A DNA stretch of 64,000 nt from Kushneria pakistanensis (GTDB taxonomy: Bacteria; Pseudomonadota; Gammaproteobacteria; Pseudomonadales; Halomonadaceae), in NCBI RefSeq assembly GCF_014652795.1, contig NZ_BMZM01000002.1:1-64000 (forward strand), read 5' to 3'. The notes under the pieces were generated by a model that was given only the letters and a program-made list of their open reading frames with translations, searched no databases and had not been told where the DNA came from. The position numbers and the translations under genes are program-made. Positions 9,233 to 19,162 of the stretch are shown in pieces (the stretch's first letter is position 1; every line of letters begins with the position of its first letter).

Positions 9233-10647
9233 GGTGTGTTTTCCTGATTCAGCGAAAGGTGGCAAAGCTGCTCCGTGAAAGCGCTCTCCTCGAGCTCGCC
9301 CTGAAGACAGCGCAGATCAAGCCATAATGCGCCATCATGCAGTCGGCCAATGACAGGCCGCGGCAGTTGCCTGAAAGCGGCTTCGAGCTGGCGTAAAGAC
9401 CGCTCACCGAGGCGGCGCTCCTGAGCGGTCGAGGCAATGACGAGCGCACGACTGGACAACCGATCCACCGGCAACGCGCCACTGCCCAGCTGACTCCTGC
9501 ACGCAGCAATACTGACCTGCATATGGGGAAGACACTCGGCAACGGCAGGCAGCAGGCGTTCTGCCGTAGCTGCGATATCGGCTTCACCGCGCGTCAACAG
9601 GGCCAGCGTCGGGATATCGCGCGCAATCTCATCACTGTCCCGATAAAGCTGCAGGGTTGCTTCCAGCGCGCTCATGATCAGCTTGTCGACACGTAGCGCA
9701 CGCTTGAGCGGATGGCGGCGAATACGGTCGATATACTCTCGGCTGCCCACAATCAGACCACACTGAGGGCCTCCGAGCAGCTTGTCGCCACTAAAGGTCA
9801 CCACATCGGCCCCGGCATCGATACTCTGTCGAGGCTGAGCTTCATCGGGTAGCCCCAGCGCGGCCATGTCGGTGAGGGCACCACTGCCCAGATCCACAAT
9901 GAAGGGGACGCCGCGGGCATGTGCGACACGCGCCAGCTCGTTTTCCGGCACCGAGGCTGTAAATCCCTCAACGGCGTAGTTGGAGGTATGTGCCTTGAAA
10001 ATCAGGCCTGTAGCATCATTCATGGCCTGTTCGAAATCACGCGTATGCGTGCGGTTGGTCGTACCGACCTCGCGCAGATAACAACCGGAAGTATGCATGA
10101 TGTCGGGCAGACGAAATGAACCACCGATCTCGATCAGCTCACCACGCGAAATCACGGCTTCGCGACCGGCTCCCAGCGCCGACAGTGTCAGTACCACGGC
10201 CGCAGCATTGTTGTTGACCACGGTCGCAGCTTCAGCGCCGGTCAGTTCACACAAAAGCGATTCGACGACCTGATCACGATCCCCACGACGCCCACTGTCG
10301 ATATCATACTCCAGCGCCAGCGAATGGCTGGCGGCCCGCGTCATGGCCTCGATGGCGGATTCCGCCAGCGGCGCCCGGCCCAGATTGGTATGGATAACGG
10401 TACCAGTCAGGTTGAAAACGCTGGGCGCGCGGGAAGCTGCCATTGATCGGGCTCTGGCAAGGGCCTGTGTGGCCAGCTGGTCATGATCAAAGGGTACCGA
10501 ATCCGCCCGGGACAGGCGTTCACGCTCGCCGGCAAGCAGCTCGCGCACGGCACGCCTTTTAAGACGATGGCTGACCTGCGAACGCACCATCATCTGATGG
10601 GACAGCAGTACATCCACTGCCGGCAGGTAACGTCGCGGGTCACACAT
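9229..10647 (-). CDS. selA: L-seryl-tRNA(Sec) selenium transferase
   Basis: A 472-residue PLP enzyme that converts Ser-tRNA-Sec to Sec-tRNA-Sec using selenophosphate. The N-terminal tRNA-binding region is followed by the fold-type I core with NLTGTVIHTNLGRAPL near residue 79, the VVNNNAAAV PLP-phosphate region, and the Schiff-base lysine in FSGDKLLGGPQCG near residue 290. The length matches the family (about 460-470). It heads the selA-selB-selC unit. selD, which supplies selenophosphate, is not in this window. Confidence 0.97.
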   Translation of the reverse strand: MCDPRRYLPAVDVLLSHQMMVRSQVSHRLKRRAVRELLAGERERLSRADSVPFDHDQLATQALARARSMAASRAPSVFNLTGTVIHTNLGRAPLAESAIEAMTRAASHSLALEYDIDSGRRGDRDQVVESLLCELTGAEAATVVNNNAAAVVLTLSALGAGREAVISRGELIEIGGSFRLPDIMHTSGCYLREVGTTNRTHTRDFEQAMNDATGLIFKAHTSNYAVEGFTASVPENELARVAHARGVPFIVDLGSGALTDMAALGLPDEAQPRQSIDAGADVVTFSGDKLLGGPQCGLIVGSREYIDRIRRHPLKRALRVDKLIMSALEATLQLYRDSDEIARDIPTLALLTRGEADIAATAERLLPAVAECLPHMQVSIAACRSQLGSGALPVDRLSSRALVIASTAQERRLGERSLRQLEAAFRQLPRPVIGRLHDGALWLDLRCLQGELEESAFTEQLCHLSLNQENTP

Positions 10648-10682
10648 CGAAAACTCCTTTCATGGCGAGAGCGCGTTCATAC

Positions 10683-10698
10683 ATGAAACGCGTTTCAT
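10683..10698. promoter_or_regulatory. 16-bp perfect palindrome upstream of selA
   Basis: ATGAAACGCGTTTCAT is its own reverse complement and begins 36 bp upstream of the selA start, in the 5' region of the selABC unit. The TGAAACG half-site recalls LacI-family operators, but no regulator can be named. It could bind a repressor or form an RNA hairpin. Confidence 0.5.
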
Positions 10699-10870
10699 CT
10701 TGTAATACATGCATGGCCATCAATCCAGCAGCCATGCAGGGCAACCGGCAGTGACAGGCATGAATCGGACCATACGGTACACGATCATTCAAGCCGGTCA
10801 TCATCCCTTAAAAAAGTATTGAAACAAGTACCCGGCAGCGTTCGCAGAGAATGTTTTCGTATAACAACAT

Positions 10871-10900
10871 AAAAAAAACGCGCTCATGTTGAGCGCGTTT
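10871..10900 (-). terminator. Terminator of the fdh operon
   Basis: An 11-bp stem (10876-10886 with 10890-10900) with a 3-nt loop. On the minus strand it is followed by a T run, just downstream of the fdhE stop. It separates the fdhABCE transcript from selABC. Confidence 0.85.
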
Positions 10901-10917
10901 AAAAGCAGACAGCAGCA

Positions 10918-11859
10918 TCAGCCAGTGATGAGCCAGGGGTTATAACTGCTGCGTCCAATATCGCGCTCACCTGCGATCATGATATCCAGCCCCAGACTTG
11001 CCAGGTCATCAGCCAGTGCATCGGCATCCACCTCGGTATCAAGATGAACGATCTTCACATAGCTATGGCAGTCGCCACAGGTTTCAGCTCTTACCGGAAG
11101 TGGGCGCTTGCCGTCTTCGCCTTCAAGACTGACGTAATCCAGCTTGCCGGTTTCAAAGCAGGTCGTGCAGCGCGCCCGCTCCATGTACCACTCGGCGGCG
11201 CAGATCGAACACTGCATATAACGCACGCGTGAACGCTCGCGACCTACCTGAATCAGGCTGGCCACCGGCAGGGAGCCACAGCAGGGACATACGGTCTGCG
11301 CGACACCTTCTGCCCGCTTTGGAGGACGCGGCAGGACAGAGCACTGACGCAGCCAGGCCACCTGCAACGCGGCGGCAACCAGAGGCATGAAAGCGCGCGT
11401 GTCCTCTGTACCGTTGCCCGCATTGAGGACTTCGGCTGCCATGTCCTGACGTGCAGTAACATCGAGGGCGCGCAGCTGACGAATCAGCTGCTGCTGCGCC
11501 TGTCCTACATTCAGCTCAAGCGCGTCACAAAGCGCGTTCAGATCTTCCTGCCAGTCCAGATCATGTTGCAGCGTCTGCGCCATGAGCGGGGGCATGCCGT
11601 GTTCCAGTGCCAGCTCAAAGGCCTCGGCGTCCGGCGCAAAGGTGCTGACCTGCTTTTGCAATACCTGGTGCTGGGCCTGTGCCAGACGGGCGGCAAAACC
11701 GAGAAAATCGGCCATTGAGCGCATGCGTCTGGATAGATCGCGCAGGCGCCGCGCCCGCTGGCTGAAAAGACGTCGTTCGGGCAACACCACGGCGGGGGGT
11801 TCAACGACCCCGCCGGGGGTTACACCATAATCATGTTCAGCCTGATGTTCGGCCGTCAT
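10918..11859 (-). CDS. fdhE: Formate dehydrogenase accessory protein FdhE
   Basis: A 313-residue cytosolic maturation factor for respiratory formate dehydrogenases. The C-terminal half has the family's paired zinc or rubredoxin-like cysteines: TVCPCCGSLP, CSICAAEW, ARCTTCFETGK and ETCGDCHSY. ATG 11859 ([12 protein letters not shown]) is chosen; the gene then overlaps the gamma-subunit gene by 23 nt, which supports coupled translation. It is the last gene of the fdhABCE operon. Confidence 0.93.
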   Translation of the reverse strand: MTAEHQAEHDYGVTPGGVVEPPAVVLPERRLFSQRARRLRDLSRRMRSMADFLGFAARLAQAQHQVLQKQVSTFAPDAEAFELALEHGMPPLMAQTLQHDLDWQEDLNALCDALELNVGQAQQQLIRQLRALDVTARQDMAAEVLNAGNGTEDTRAFMPLVAAALQVAWLRQCSVLPRPPKRAEGVAQTVCPCCGSLPVASLIQVGRERSRVRYMQCSICAAEWYMERARCTTCFETGKLDYVSLEGEDGKRPLPVRAETCGDCHSYVKIVHLDTEVDADALADDLASLGLDIMIAGERDIGRSSYNPWLITG

Positions 11860-12553
11860 TGCGAGCTCCGTGGTGAGGTGGTGCATCAAGCTCCTGGGCG
11901 CTCTCTCCTCCCGCACGCTGCGAAGGCTTTTCCATTTCCTGTTCGTACCAGAGCGGATGATGGTGCTTCGCCCAGGCATGCGTGACGCGACCGCGGGTCA
12001 TGGCCTTGATCGAGCCCTTGACCCAGATAGCGGCATACACATGCACAATAATGGTCGCAATACCGATGAATGCGGCCAGTGCATGCACAAGGCTTGCCAC
12101 GCGAATCAGCGGAATGGGGAAGAATCCGGCAAACCAGGGCCGCCACATGATCACACCCGTGATCAACAGCACCGGAATACACAGGATCAACGCCCAATAC
12201 ACCAGCTTCTGGCCCGGGTTGTACTTGCCAATCGGCGGCAGTTTTTCATCCCGGTTATTGAGCACATCGCCCATCTGGCGCATCCACTGCACATCGTTTT
12301 TCATCAGCAGATTATATTTGAGCTGTCGCACTGCAATGATGACGAACAGCACAAACAGCACCACGCCGATAAAGGGGTGCAGCACGCGCGACCAGACCGG
12401 CCCGCCCAGCGTATTGCTCAAAAAGAAAAACGGTGGATGAAAGAAGGCAAGTCCTGACAGCGTCAGCAGGATAAAGGCGCCTGCCATTGCCCAGTGATTG
12501 GCCCGGGTGCCCGGGCCGTAACGCAGCATGGTCTTTTGTTTCTTGAAGTTCAT
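11837..12553 (-). CDS. fdoI: Formate dehydrogenase gamma subunit (cytochrome b556)
   Basis: A 238-residue four-helix membrane protein that anchors the formate dehydrogenase, takes electrons from the beta subunit through two b hemes and reduces quinone. Heme-ligand histidines are expected among ANHWAMAG near residue 20, LHPFIG near residue 59, VHALAAFIG near residue 154 and IVHVYAAIW near residue 168. The charged, His-rich C-terminus ([10 protein letters not shown]) is longer than in E. coli FdoI. Its ATG overlaps the beta-subunit stop by 4 nt. Confidence 0.92.
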   Translation of the reverse strand: MNFKKQKTMLRYGPGTRANHWAMAGAFILLTLSGLAFFHPPFFFLSNTLGGPVWSRVLHPFIGVVLFVLFVIIAVRQLKYNLLMKNDVQWMRQMGDVLNNRDEKLPPIGKYNPGQKLVYWALILCIPVLLITGVIMWRPWFAGFFPIPLIRVASLVHALAAFIGIATIIVHVYAAIWVKGSIKAMTRGRVTHAWAKHHHPLWYEQEMEKPSQRAGGESAQELDAPPHHGARNDGRTSG

Positions 12554-13497
12554 GACCGATGCTCCTCTTCACGTGAGACACGATGATGGTCATCGCCTTC
12601 GCCGAAGACTTCCTCATCCGTAGGCTCTTCCTTCGGGCCCTTGGTAATGTAGTGGAAGAAACCGGCAAACGCCGTGATCCCCAGAATGGCGGACATGATG
12701 GGCTTGGTAATACCCTTCCAGGCACCGACGACCGGCGAAATACGCGGGTCCTTCGGCAAGCCATGATAGAGCCCGGGCTCGTCGTTGTGGTGCAGCACGT
12801 ACATGACGTGTGTACCGCCAACACCTGCCGGATCATAGATACCGGCCTTTTCGTAGCCGCGTTCTTTCAGGTCATTCACACGCTTGTCAGCGCGCGCCAG
12901 CATGTCCTTCTTGCTGCCAAACTCGATGCAGTTGGTCGGACAGGCCTTGACGCAGGCCGGCTCCAGACCATTGGTCACGCGATCAGAGCACAGGGTGCAC
13001 TTGTAGGACTTGCTGTCCTTTTCCGAAATACGCGGAATGTTGAACGGACAGCCTGTAATACAGTAGCCGCAGCCAATGCAGTTATTGGAATCGAAGTCGA
13101 CGATACCATTGGCATACTGCACGATCGCACCGGGCGCCGGGCAGGCCTTGAGACAGCCCGGCTCGGCGCAGTGCATGCAGCCATCCTTGCGAATCAGCCA
13201 AGAGAGTTCCTTCTCCTTGCTGACGTCCGCACCGCCCACGGCATCCGTTTCCACTTCGCTAAAGCGCATTACCGTCCATGACTCGGCGGTCAGGTCCATG
13301 GGGTTGTCATACACCCCATGGCACTCGCCTACCTCATCACGCAGATCATTCCACTCCATGCAGGCGACCTGGCAGGCCTTGCAACCGATGCACTTGGAGA
13401 CATCGATCAGCTTGGCTACTTCCACCACGTTGTCACGTACATGAGGTGCCGGCAGTGTCGTCGCGGAACGGGCAACGATATTTTGTGAGTTGATCAT
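12550..13497 (-). CDS. fdoH: Formate dehydrogenase beta (iron-sulfur) subunit
   Basis: A 315-residue protein with four ferredoxin-type cysteine groups for [4Fe-4S] clusters: [11 protein letters not shown] near residue 37, [14 protein letters not shown] near residue 107, [13 protein letters not shown] near residue 139 and CTLCSDR with ACVKACP near residue 167. A single C-terminal transmembrane helix ([16 protein letters not shown]) attaches it to the membrane. ATG 13497 follows GGGAGGG. It passes electrons from the Sec-containing alpha subunit to cytochrome b. It lies 10 nt after fdhA. Confidence 0.94.
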   Translation of the reverse strand: MINSQNIVARSATTLPAPHVRDNVVEVAKLIDVSKCIGCKACQVACMEWNDLRDEVGECHGVYDNPMDLTAESWTVMRFSEVETDAVGGADVSKEKELSWLIRKDGCMHCAEPGCLKACPAPGAIVQYANGIVDFDSNNCIGCGYCITGCPFNIPRISEKDSKSYKCTLCSDRVTNGLEPACVKACPTNCIEFGSKKDMLARADKRVNDLKERGYEKAGIYDPAGVGGTHVMYVLHHNDEPGLYHGLPKDPRISPVVGAWKGITKPIMSAILGITAFAGFFHYITKGPKEEPTDEEVFGEGDDHHRVSREEEHRS

Positions 13498-13507
13498 ATG
13501 CCCTCCC

Positions 13508-16500
13508 TTATGCCTTCTCGACCTTGACGATGAATGACTTGTATTCCGGGGTCTGGGTATTGGCATCACCCACGACAGGCGTCAGGGCATTGATCAGATA
13601 GCCCTTTTTCGCCACGCCGGTGAAGCCCCAGTGAATCGGAATACCCACGTGATGCACGTCACGATCCCCGATACGCAGCGGCTGCATGCGCTTGGTCACC
13701 ATTGCCACGGCCTTGATGGAACCGCGGTTGGAGGAGACACGCACCCAGTCACCTGCTACCACGCCAACCTCTTCAGCCAGCTGATGGCTGATTTCCACGA
13801 ACTGCTCCGGCTGCACCACCGCATTAAGACGGGCGTGCTTGGTCCAGAAGTGGAAATGCTCGGTCAGACGATAGGTCGTTGCCGCATGCGGGAACTCCTC
13901 CCAACTGCCCAGTGCCTCGCGATCCTTCTCATATATCCGGCCTGCCGGGTTGTTTTTCGCCAGCGGGTTGTTCGGATGCAGCGGATTGTTCGGAATCGGC
14001 GATTCGAACGGCTCGTAATGCTCCGGGAACGGACCTTCTACCATGCTCTGCCCGGCGAAGAAGTGCCCAACGCCTTCTGGCTGCATGATGAAGGGGCCCT
14101 GGCCCAGCGCAGGATCAGAGGTGACCGGGAAGTCCGGAATATCGGCACCGACCCAGCGACCCTGCTCGCTGCTCCACCAGACAAACGCCTTCTCCTTGCC
14201 CCAGGGACGACCCTGCGGATCGGCACTGGCACGGTTGTACAGCAGGCGCCGGTTGGCAGGCCATGCCCACGCCCAGCCCAGCGTATTACCGGTGCCATAC
14301 GGGTCGGAGTTGTCACGACGCGCCATCTGATTACCGTCCTGCGTCCACGAACCGGCAAAAATCCAGCAACCGGAAGCGGTACGCCCATCGGCTGTCATTT
14401 CGGAAAAGCCCGACAGCAGTTCACCGGCACGACGAATCACGTTGCCGTTATCATCGGTCAGATCGACCAGTGCACGACCGTTGTATTCCTGGGCAATCTC
14501 TTCCGAGGAAGGTGCTTCAGGAATATCGTAGTCCCAGTCCACATTCAGGATCGGATCGGGGAAAGCGCCGCCTTCCTGTCGGTACAGATCACGAATGCGG
14601 ATGAAAAGCTCACCCATGATGCGCGTATCCGGACGCGACTCGCCAGGGCCCTGCGCCGCTGCCCAGTGCCACTGCAGCCAGCGGGCACTGTTGGTGATCG
14701 AGCCATCATCCTCGGCAAAGCAGGTGGTTGGCAGACGAATGACTTCGGTCTGGATCTGCGAAGAATCCACATCGTTGTATTCGCCGTAGTTCTTCCAGAA
14801 CTCGCTGGTTTCGGTATTCAGCGGGTCCATGACCACCAGATACTTCAGCCTGGAAAGGCCTTCCGTAATCTTTTGACGGTTGGGGAATGACGCCAGCGGA
14901 TTGAACCCCTGACAGAAATAACCGGTGATTTCGCCCTTGTGCATGCGCTCGAAGGTATCAAGCACATCATAGAGCGGCTTTGAAAGCTTGGGCAGCCAGT
15001 CAAAGCACCAGTTGTTTTCCTGCGTGGCGGCATCACCAAACCAGGATTTCATCAGGCTGACGTGGAATTTCTCGTAGTTTTTCCAGTACGAGACCTCGCC
15101 TTCCAGAATCGGCTGCTTGGCACGCTTTTTAATGTATTCGCCATAGTCCTGCTCACTGGCATTGGCCAGTGACATGTAACCCGGCAACAGCTGGGAGAGC
15201 AGACCCAGATCCGTCAAACCCTGGATATTGGAGTGGCCGCGCAGCGCATTGATGCCGCCCCCTGGCATGCCCATGTTACCCAGCAGCAGCTGCACCATGG
15301 CCGCAGTACGAATGATCTGCGAACCGATCGAGTGCTGCGTCCAGCCCAGCGCGTAGAGAATCGTCATGGTCTGGTGCGGCACGGCCATCTTGCCGATTTC
15401 CGACCAGATATGTTCGATGTGCTCACGAGGCATGCCACAGATGCTCGACACCGTATCGATGTCATAGCGGCTGTAGTGCTCGCGCATCAGCTGATAAACG
15501 CACCTGGGGTGCTGAAGTGACATGTCACGCCTGGCGTAACCGTCATCACCCAGCTCATACATCCAGGACGACTTGTCGTCGTAGGAGCGCTTTTCAGGGT
15601 TATAGCCGGTGAAGATACCGTCTTCGAAACCATAGTCTTCACGCACCAGAAGCGAGGCATCGGTGTAGTGAAGCACGTACTCACGCTGGATCTGATTGGT
15701 CGTGATCAGATAATGAATCAGACCGCCCAGGAACGTGATATCGGTTCCGGTACGAATAAAGGCCTTGTAATCGGCGACCGCACAGGTACGCGTATAGCGC
15801 GGATCTATGCAGATCAGCTTGGCCTTGTTGTGCTCAAGCGCTTCGGTAACCCAGCGAAAGCCCACGGGGTGAGCCTCGGCAGAGTTGCCGCCCATCGAAA
15901 GAATCAGATTGGCATTGCGGATGTCGACCCAGTGATTGGTCATGGCACCGCGACCGAATGAAGGGGCAAGACCTGCCACCGTCGGTCCGTGTCAGACGCG
16001 CGCCTGGTTGTCGAACGCTACCATGCCAAGGTTACGCACCACCTTGTGGGTGATATAACCGGCTTCGTTGGAAGCACCGGACGCGGCCAGAAAACCGGTC
16101 GTGGTCCAGTGATTGACCGTCTTGCCGGTTTCGTCACGCTCAACGAAGTTGGCATCGCGGTCATCCTTGATGTAGCGCGCGATCTTGTTAAGCGCCTCAT
16201 CCCAGCTGACGCGCTTCCACTCGCTGGAGCCCGGCGCACGTACCTGCGGATACTCCAGGCGCGTTTCGCTGCGCACGAAATCCACCAGCCCCGAGCCCTT
16301 CGGACACAGCGAGCCGCGAGAAACCGGATGGTCCGGGTCGCCCTCGATGTGGAAGACTTCCTGGCGCGTGTTCTTGGAACCATCGCCATGGCTATAGATC
16401 AGAACACCGCAGCCGACCGAGCAGTACGTGCAGTTGTTGCGGGTTTCCTTGGCATGCGTCAGCTTGAAATGACGCACGGACGCTTCAGCCGACTCCGGGG

Positions 16501-16585
16501 CAAACCCCATCATCGCCATGCTGGAAGACGCCACACCTGCGGCCCCCAGCTTGAAGAACTGTCTTCGGGTTACATTAACCGTCAT
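13508..16585 (-). CDS. fdoG: Selenocysteine formate dehydrogenase alpha subunit (UGA read as Sec)
   Basis: A 1025-residue molybdopterin (bis-MGD) oxidoreductase that oxidises formate to CO2 in the periplasm. A Tat signal ([10 protein letters not shown]) starts at residue 6. A [4Fe-4S] motif, CTYCSVGCG with CPKG, follows near residue 52. The frame is broken by TGA at 15992-15994 (codon 198) inside [19 protein letters not shown], the known Sec site of FdnG/FdoG. The downstream frame continues 827 residues with normal FDH sequence. The total length matches E. coli FdoG (1016). It must be annotated as one gene, not two ORFs. Confidence 0.97.
15951..15994 (-). promoter_or_regulatory. Bacterial SECIS element in fdhA
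   Basis: It starts at the UGA codon. The minus strand gives an apical hairpin at 15980-15963: GG, a bulged U, GGCA, loop GGUCU, UGCC, CC. The bulged U and the GGUCU loop match the SelB-binding features of E. coli fdhF and fdnG SECIS elements. It lies within coding sequence, as bacterial SECIS elements do. Confidence 0.9.
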
Positions 16586-16948
16586 GGGTCAATCTCCTCA
16601 TCGCCTGCCGGATTACCAGCTGTCAGGGCGGGCAGGCGTCATGCTTGAACATCGGCCAGCGGCACGATGTGGCCAGTCACTGTTTATCGGCATGACCTCA
16701 CCGATTATTAATGGTTTCCATGATTGGAATAGTTTTTATCTGGTACTACAAAGAAGGGAGTCAGGCATTGAAGGCGTCAGCCTCCTGCCTGGTGCAAAAT
16801 GTCGCATAGGATAATTTTCCAGCACATTCTACGTTCTGTCATCATCGGGTTTCAAAAGTAAACGGCACAATTTTTTGATGCCTTTCAAAACCCGATATAA
16901 TTCAAATCGTTACGCGGCTAACAAAACAGCGCCGGCATTAATGTTTTT
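16586..16948. promoter_or_regulatory. Intergenic region upstream of the fdh operon
   Basis: 363 bp without a gene. On the minus strand, GATGAGGAGATTGACCC ahead of ATG 16585 supplies the fdhA ribosome site. The distal part (about 16840-16945) is AT-rich and likely holds the promoter. I cannot pick a sure -35/-10 or an FNR/NarL site by eye. Confidence 0.45.
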
Positions 16949-17794
16949 TTAATCCGCAGTGGATTTGGTTTCCTCATCAGCCAGCCAGTCCTCGGCCTCG
17001 GTCTTTTCACGCTGACCGGAAGGGGGTCTGGGATCATCCACCAGCGTCTTGTTCTCCCAGTCCACCAGCCGCAGCCGGCCGTCAAATTCCTCAACCAGCG
17101 CCGTGCAGTTTTCTACCCAGTCGCCATCATTGCAGTAGACGAAGCCTTCACACTCACCAAAAAACGGAATGTGGATATGGCCGCCGATATAGCCATCCAC
17201 GTTTTCACGGCGCACGCGCGCCAGTGCCGATTGCCGAAAGGCATCGGCAAAGTGCTTGACGTTGCCTGAGCGGCGCTTGAGCGCGGCCGACAGCGACCAG
17301 TACGGACGCCCCATCCTGCGACGCACCTGCACCGTCCAGCGATTGGTACGGCGCATGGTATGCAGTGCCATCTCACCTACTACCAGCTTCCAGCGCGGCG
17401 CCTTGAAGTGGCCATCAAACTCGTCACCGTGGCTGACCAGCAGCCGCCGGCCATCTTTTGTGACGTGTACGGCGTCGCGGCGAACTTCGATGCTGCGAAA
17501 GGTCTCGCCACAGAAGGTACGAAAGGCGGCATCGTGATTGCCGGGAATGTAGATCACCTCACAGCCGGTACGCGCTAGGCGCAGGATATGGCGTACCAGC
17601 CGCTGCTGATGGACATCCAGTACCGATATGGCCCGGCGCTTCATGGCAATCAGGTCAAAGACATCGCCAACCAGATACAACCGTTCGGGGCGCACCAGCC
17701 GCATCAGATTAAGCAGCAGCTGTGCCTGGGCATCGGGCGTGCCCAGATGAAGATCGGACACAAACAGGGTGCGTGCATTGGGCCTTCGGGCCAT
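16949..17794 (-). CDS. Calcineurin-like phosphoesterase, LpxH-related
   Basis: A 281-residue metallophosphoesterase with the full set of dimetal motifs: SDLHLG near residue 13, GDVFD near residue 43, IPGNHD near residue 83, SHGDEFDGH near residue 121 and GGHIHIP near residue 203. It resembles proteins labelled UDP-2,3-diacylglucosamine diphosphatase-like, but is longer than LpxH (about 240), so the substrate is open. ATG 17794 (MARRPNART) follows GGGAGG; an upstream in-frame start at 17851 lacks a site. It is divergent from the glycerol dehydrogenase gene. Confidence 0.82.
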   Translation of the reverse strand: MARRPNARTLFVSDLHLGTPDAQAQLLLNLMRLVRPERLYLVGDVFDLIAMKRRAISVLDVHQQRLVRHILRLARTGCEVIYIPGNHDAAFRTFCGETFRSIEVRRDAVHVTKDGRRLLVSHGDEFDGHFKAPRWKLVVGEMALHTMRRTNRWTVQVRRRMGRPYWSLSAALKRRSGNVKHFADAFRQSALARVRRENVDGYIGGHIHIPFFGECEGFVYCNDGDWVENCTALVEEFDGRLRLVDWENKTLVDDPRPPSGQREKTEAEDWLADEETKSTAD

Positions 17795-17969
17795 CGGATC
17801 CTCCCGGACAGTCTCGACAACGCATTCCTGCGTCACATTAAACACCTTCAATGACAGCCAATTATCGACATAACATTGAAATCCGTCGAATCCTCAACCA
17901 TGGAGTTCAACAGGAACAACTACACTCATTATGCACCTACCCTATCGCCACTATCGAAGGAGAACACTG

Positions 17970-19094
17970 ATGTCTGCTCCCAACGAGAAGGTCTTTATCA
18001 GCCCCGCCCGTTACGTTCAGGGTGCCGATACACTTTCCCGCGCCGGTCACTATGTGTCACAGCTGGGTCAGAAGGCACTGGTCATCGCTGATGACTTCGT
18101 CTGGAAAATGGCCGGCGAGACGTTGAGTGACAGTCTCAAGGGCAGCGATATCAGCTTTGAACGGGCCATCTTTGAAGGTGAATCCTCCACTGGCGAAATC
18201 GATCGACTGGTCACACAGGGTGAGAAATACAAGGCAGATGTGATCATCGGCTTTGGCGGTGGTAAAACCCTGGACACCGCCAAGGGCGTGGCCGACAGGC
18301 TCAATGCCGCCTGCGCCGTGTTGCCAACGACGGCCTCAACGGATGCGCCGACCAGTGCACTGTCCGTCATCTACAGTGACGATGGCGAGTTCGAGTCCTA
18401 CCGTTTCTACGACAAGAACCCCAACCTCGTGCTGGTCGACACCGCCATTATCGTCAAGGCGCCTCCCCGCTTTCTGGCCTCCGGCATTGCTGATGCACTC
18501 GCCACCTGGGTCGAGGCGCGCGCCGCCATTCGCGCCTGTGCCACCAACATGGCCGGCGGTCAGGCCACCATTCTGGGTCAGACCATTGGCGAGAAGTGTG
18601 AAGAAGTGCTCTTCGATCATGCCCTGCTCGCCTGGCAGGCCAACCAGGCCCAGATCGTGACACCCTCGTTTGAAGCCGTGGTCGAGGCCAATACACTCCT
18701 GAGCGGGCTGGGCTTTGAGAGCGGCGGGCTGGCGGGCGCGCATGCCATCCATAACGGTTTCACCGCCCTGCACGGCGAGATTCACGAGCTGACCCATGGC
18801 GAAAAGGTGGCCTACGGCACCATGGCCCAGCTGATTCTGGATCAAACCCCGCAGGCCGAACTGGAAGAATATCTTGATCTCTATCTGGCCCTGGGTCTGC
18901 CGATGACGCTGGAAGCGCTCAAGCTCAAGGAAGTCAGCGATGAGGATCTTTATCGCGTGGCCGAGGCAGCACTCAAGGAAGGCGAATCGATCCACAATCT
19001 GGCCTATACGCTCACGCCGGACCAGGTCGTCTACGCCATCAAGGCGGTAGATGTGCATGCGCGGGCCTATATGGAAAAGCTCGGCTGGGAGTAA
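17970..19094 (+). CDS. gldA: Glycerol dehydrogenase (iron/zinc alcohol dehydrogenase family)
   Basis: A 374-residue NAD-dependent enzyme that oxidises glycerol to dihydroxyacetone. The nucleotide site [16 protein letters not shown] is near residue 94. [16 protein letters not shown] is near residue 120. Metal ligands are the Asp in GIADALATW and the His residues in [13 protein letters not shown] and [15 protein letters not shown] precedes ATG 17970. It matches E. coli GldA (367) in length. A strong terminator follows, so it is monocistronic. Dihydroxyacetone could be used by the kinase at 34.7 kb. Confidence 0.93.
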   Translation: MSAPNEKVFISPARYVQGADTLSRAGHYVSQLGQKALVIADDFVWKMAGETLSDSLKGSDISFERAIFEGESSTGEIDRLVTQGEKYKADVIIGFGGGKTLDTAKGVADRLNAACAVLPTTASTDAPTSALSVIYSDDGEFESYRFYDKNPNLVLVDTAIIVKAPPRFLASGIADALATWVEARAAIRACATNMAGGQATILGQTIGEKCEEVLFDHALLAWQANQAQIVTPSFEAVVEANTLLSGLGFESGGLAGAHAIHNGFTALHGEIHELTHGEKVAYGTMAQLILDQTPQAELEEYLDLYLALGLPMTLEALKLKEVSDEDLYRVAEAALKEGESIHNLAYTLTPDQVVYAIKAVDVHARAYMEKLGWE

Positions 19095-19109
19095 TCCTTA
19101 CCCTTGCAG

Positions 19110-19135
19110 AAAGGGCCGCCCGGCGGCCCTTTTTC
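19110..19135 (+). terminator. Rho-independent terminator after gldA
   Basis: GC-rich inverted repeat AGGGCCGC / GCGGCCCT with a tight loop, followed by a T run, 16 bp after the gldA stop. Confidence 0.85.
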
Positions 19136-19162
19136 ATGTGACCGGACCGGAAGCCGAGACTC

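Noticed and set aside
13631-14890. Long plus-strand open frame opposite fdhA
   Set aside because: A shadow of the high-GC fdhA coding strand; no domain and no ribosome site.
15992-15994. Stop codon splitting fdhA into two genes
   Set aside because: The site is the known Sec position of FDH, a SECIS follows, and selABC is next door, so it is a recoded UGA and not a frameshift or pseudogene.
17970-19094. gldA as part of the tetrose/dihydroxyacetone gene cluster
   Set aside because: It lies more than 13 kb away with unrelated operons between, so a direct operon link is not supported, though metabolic linkage is possible.
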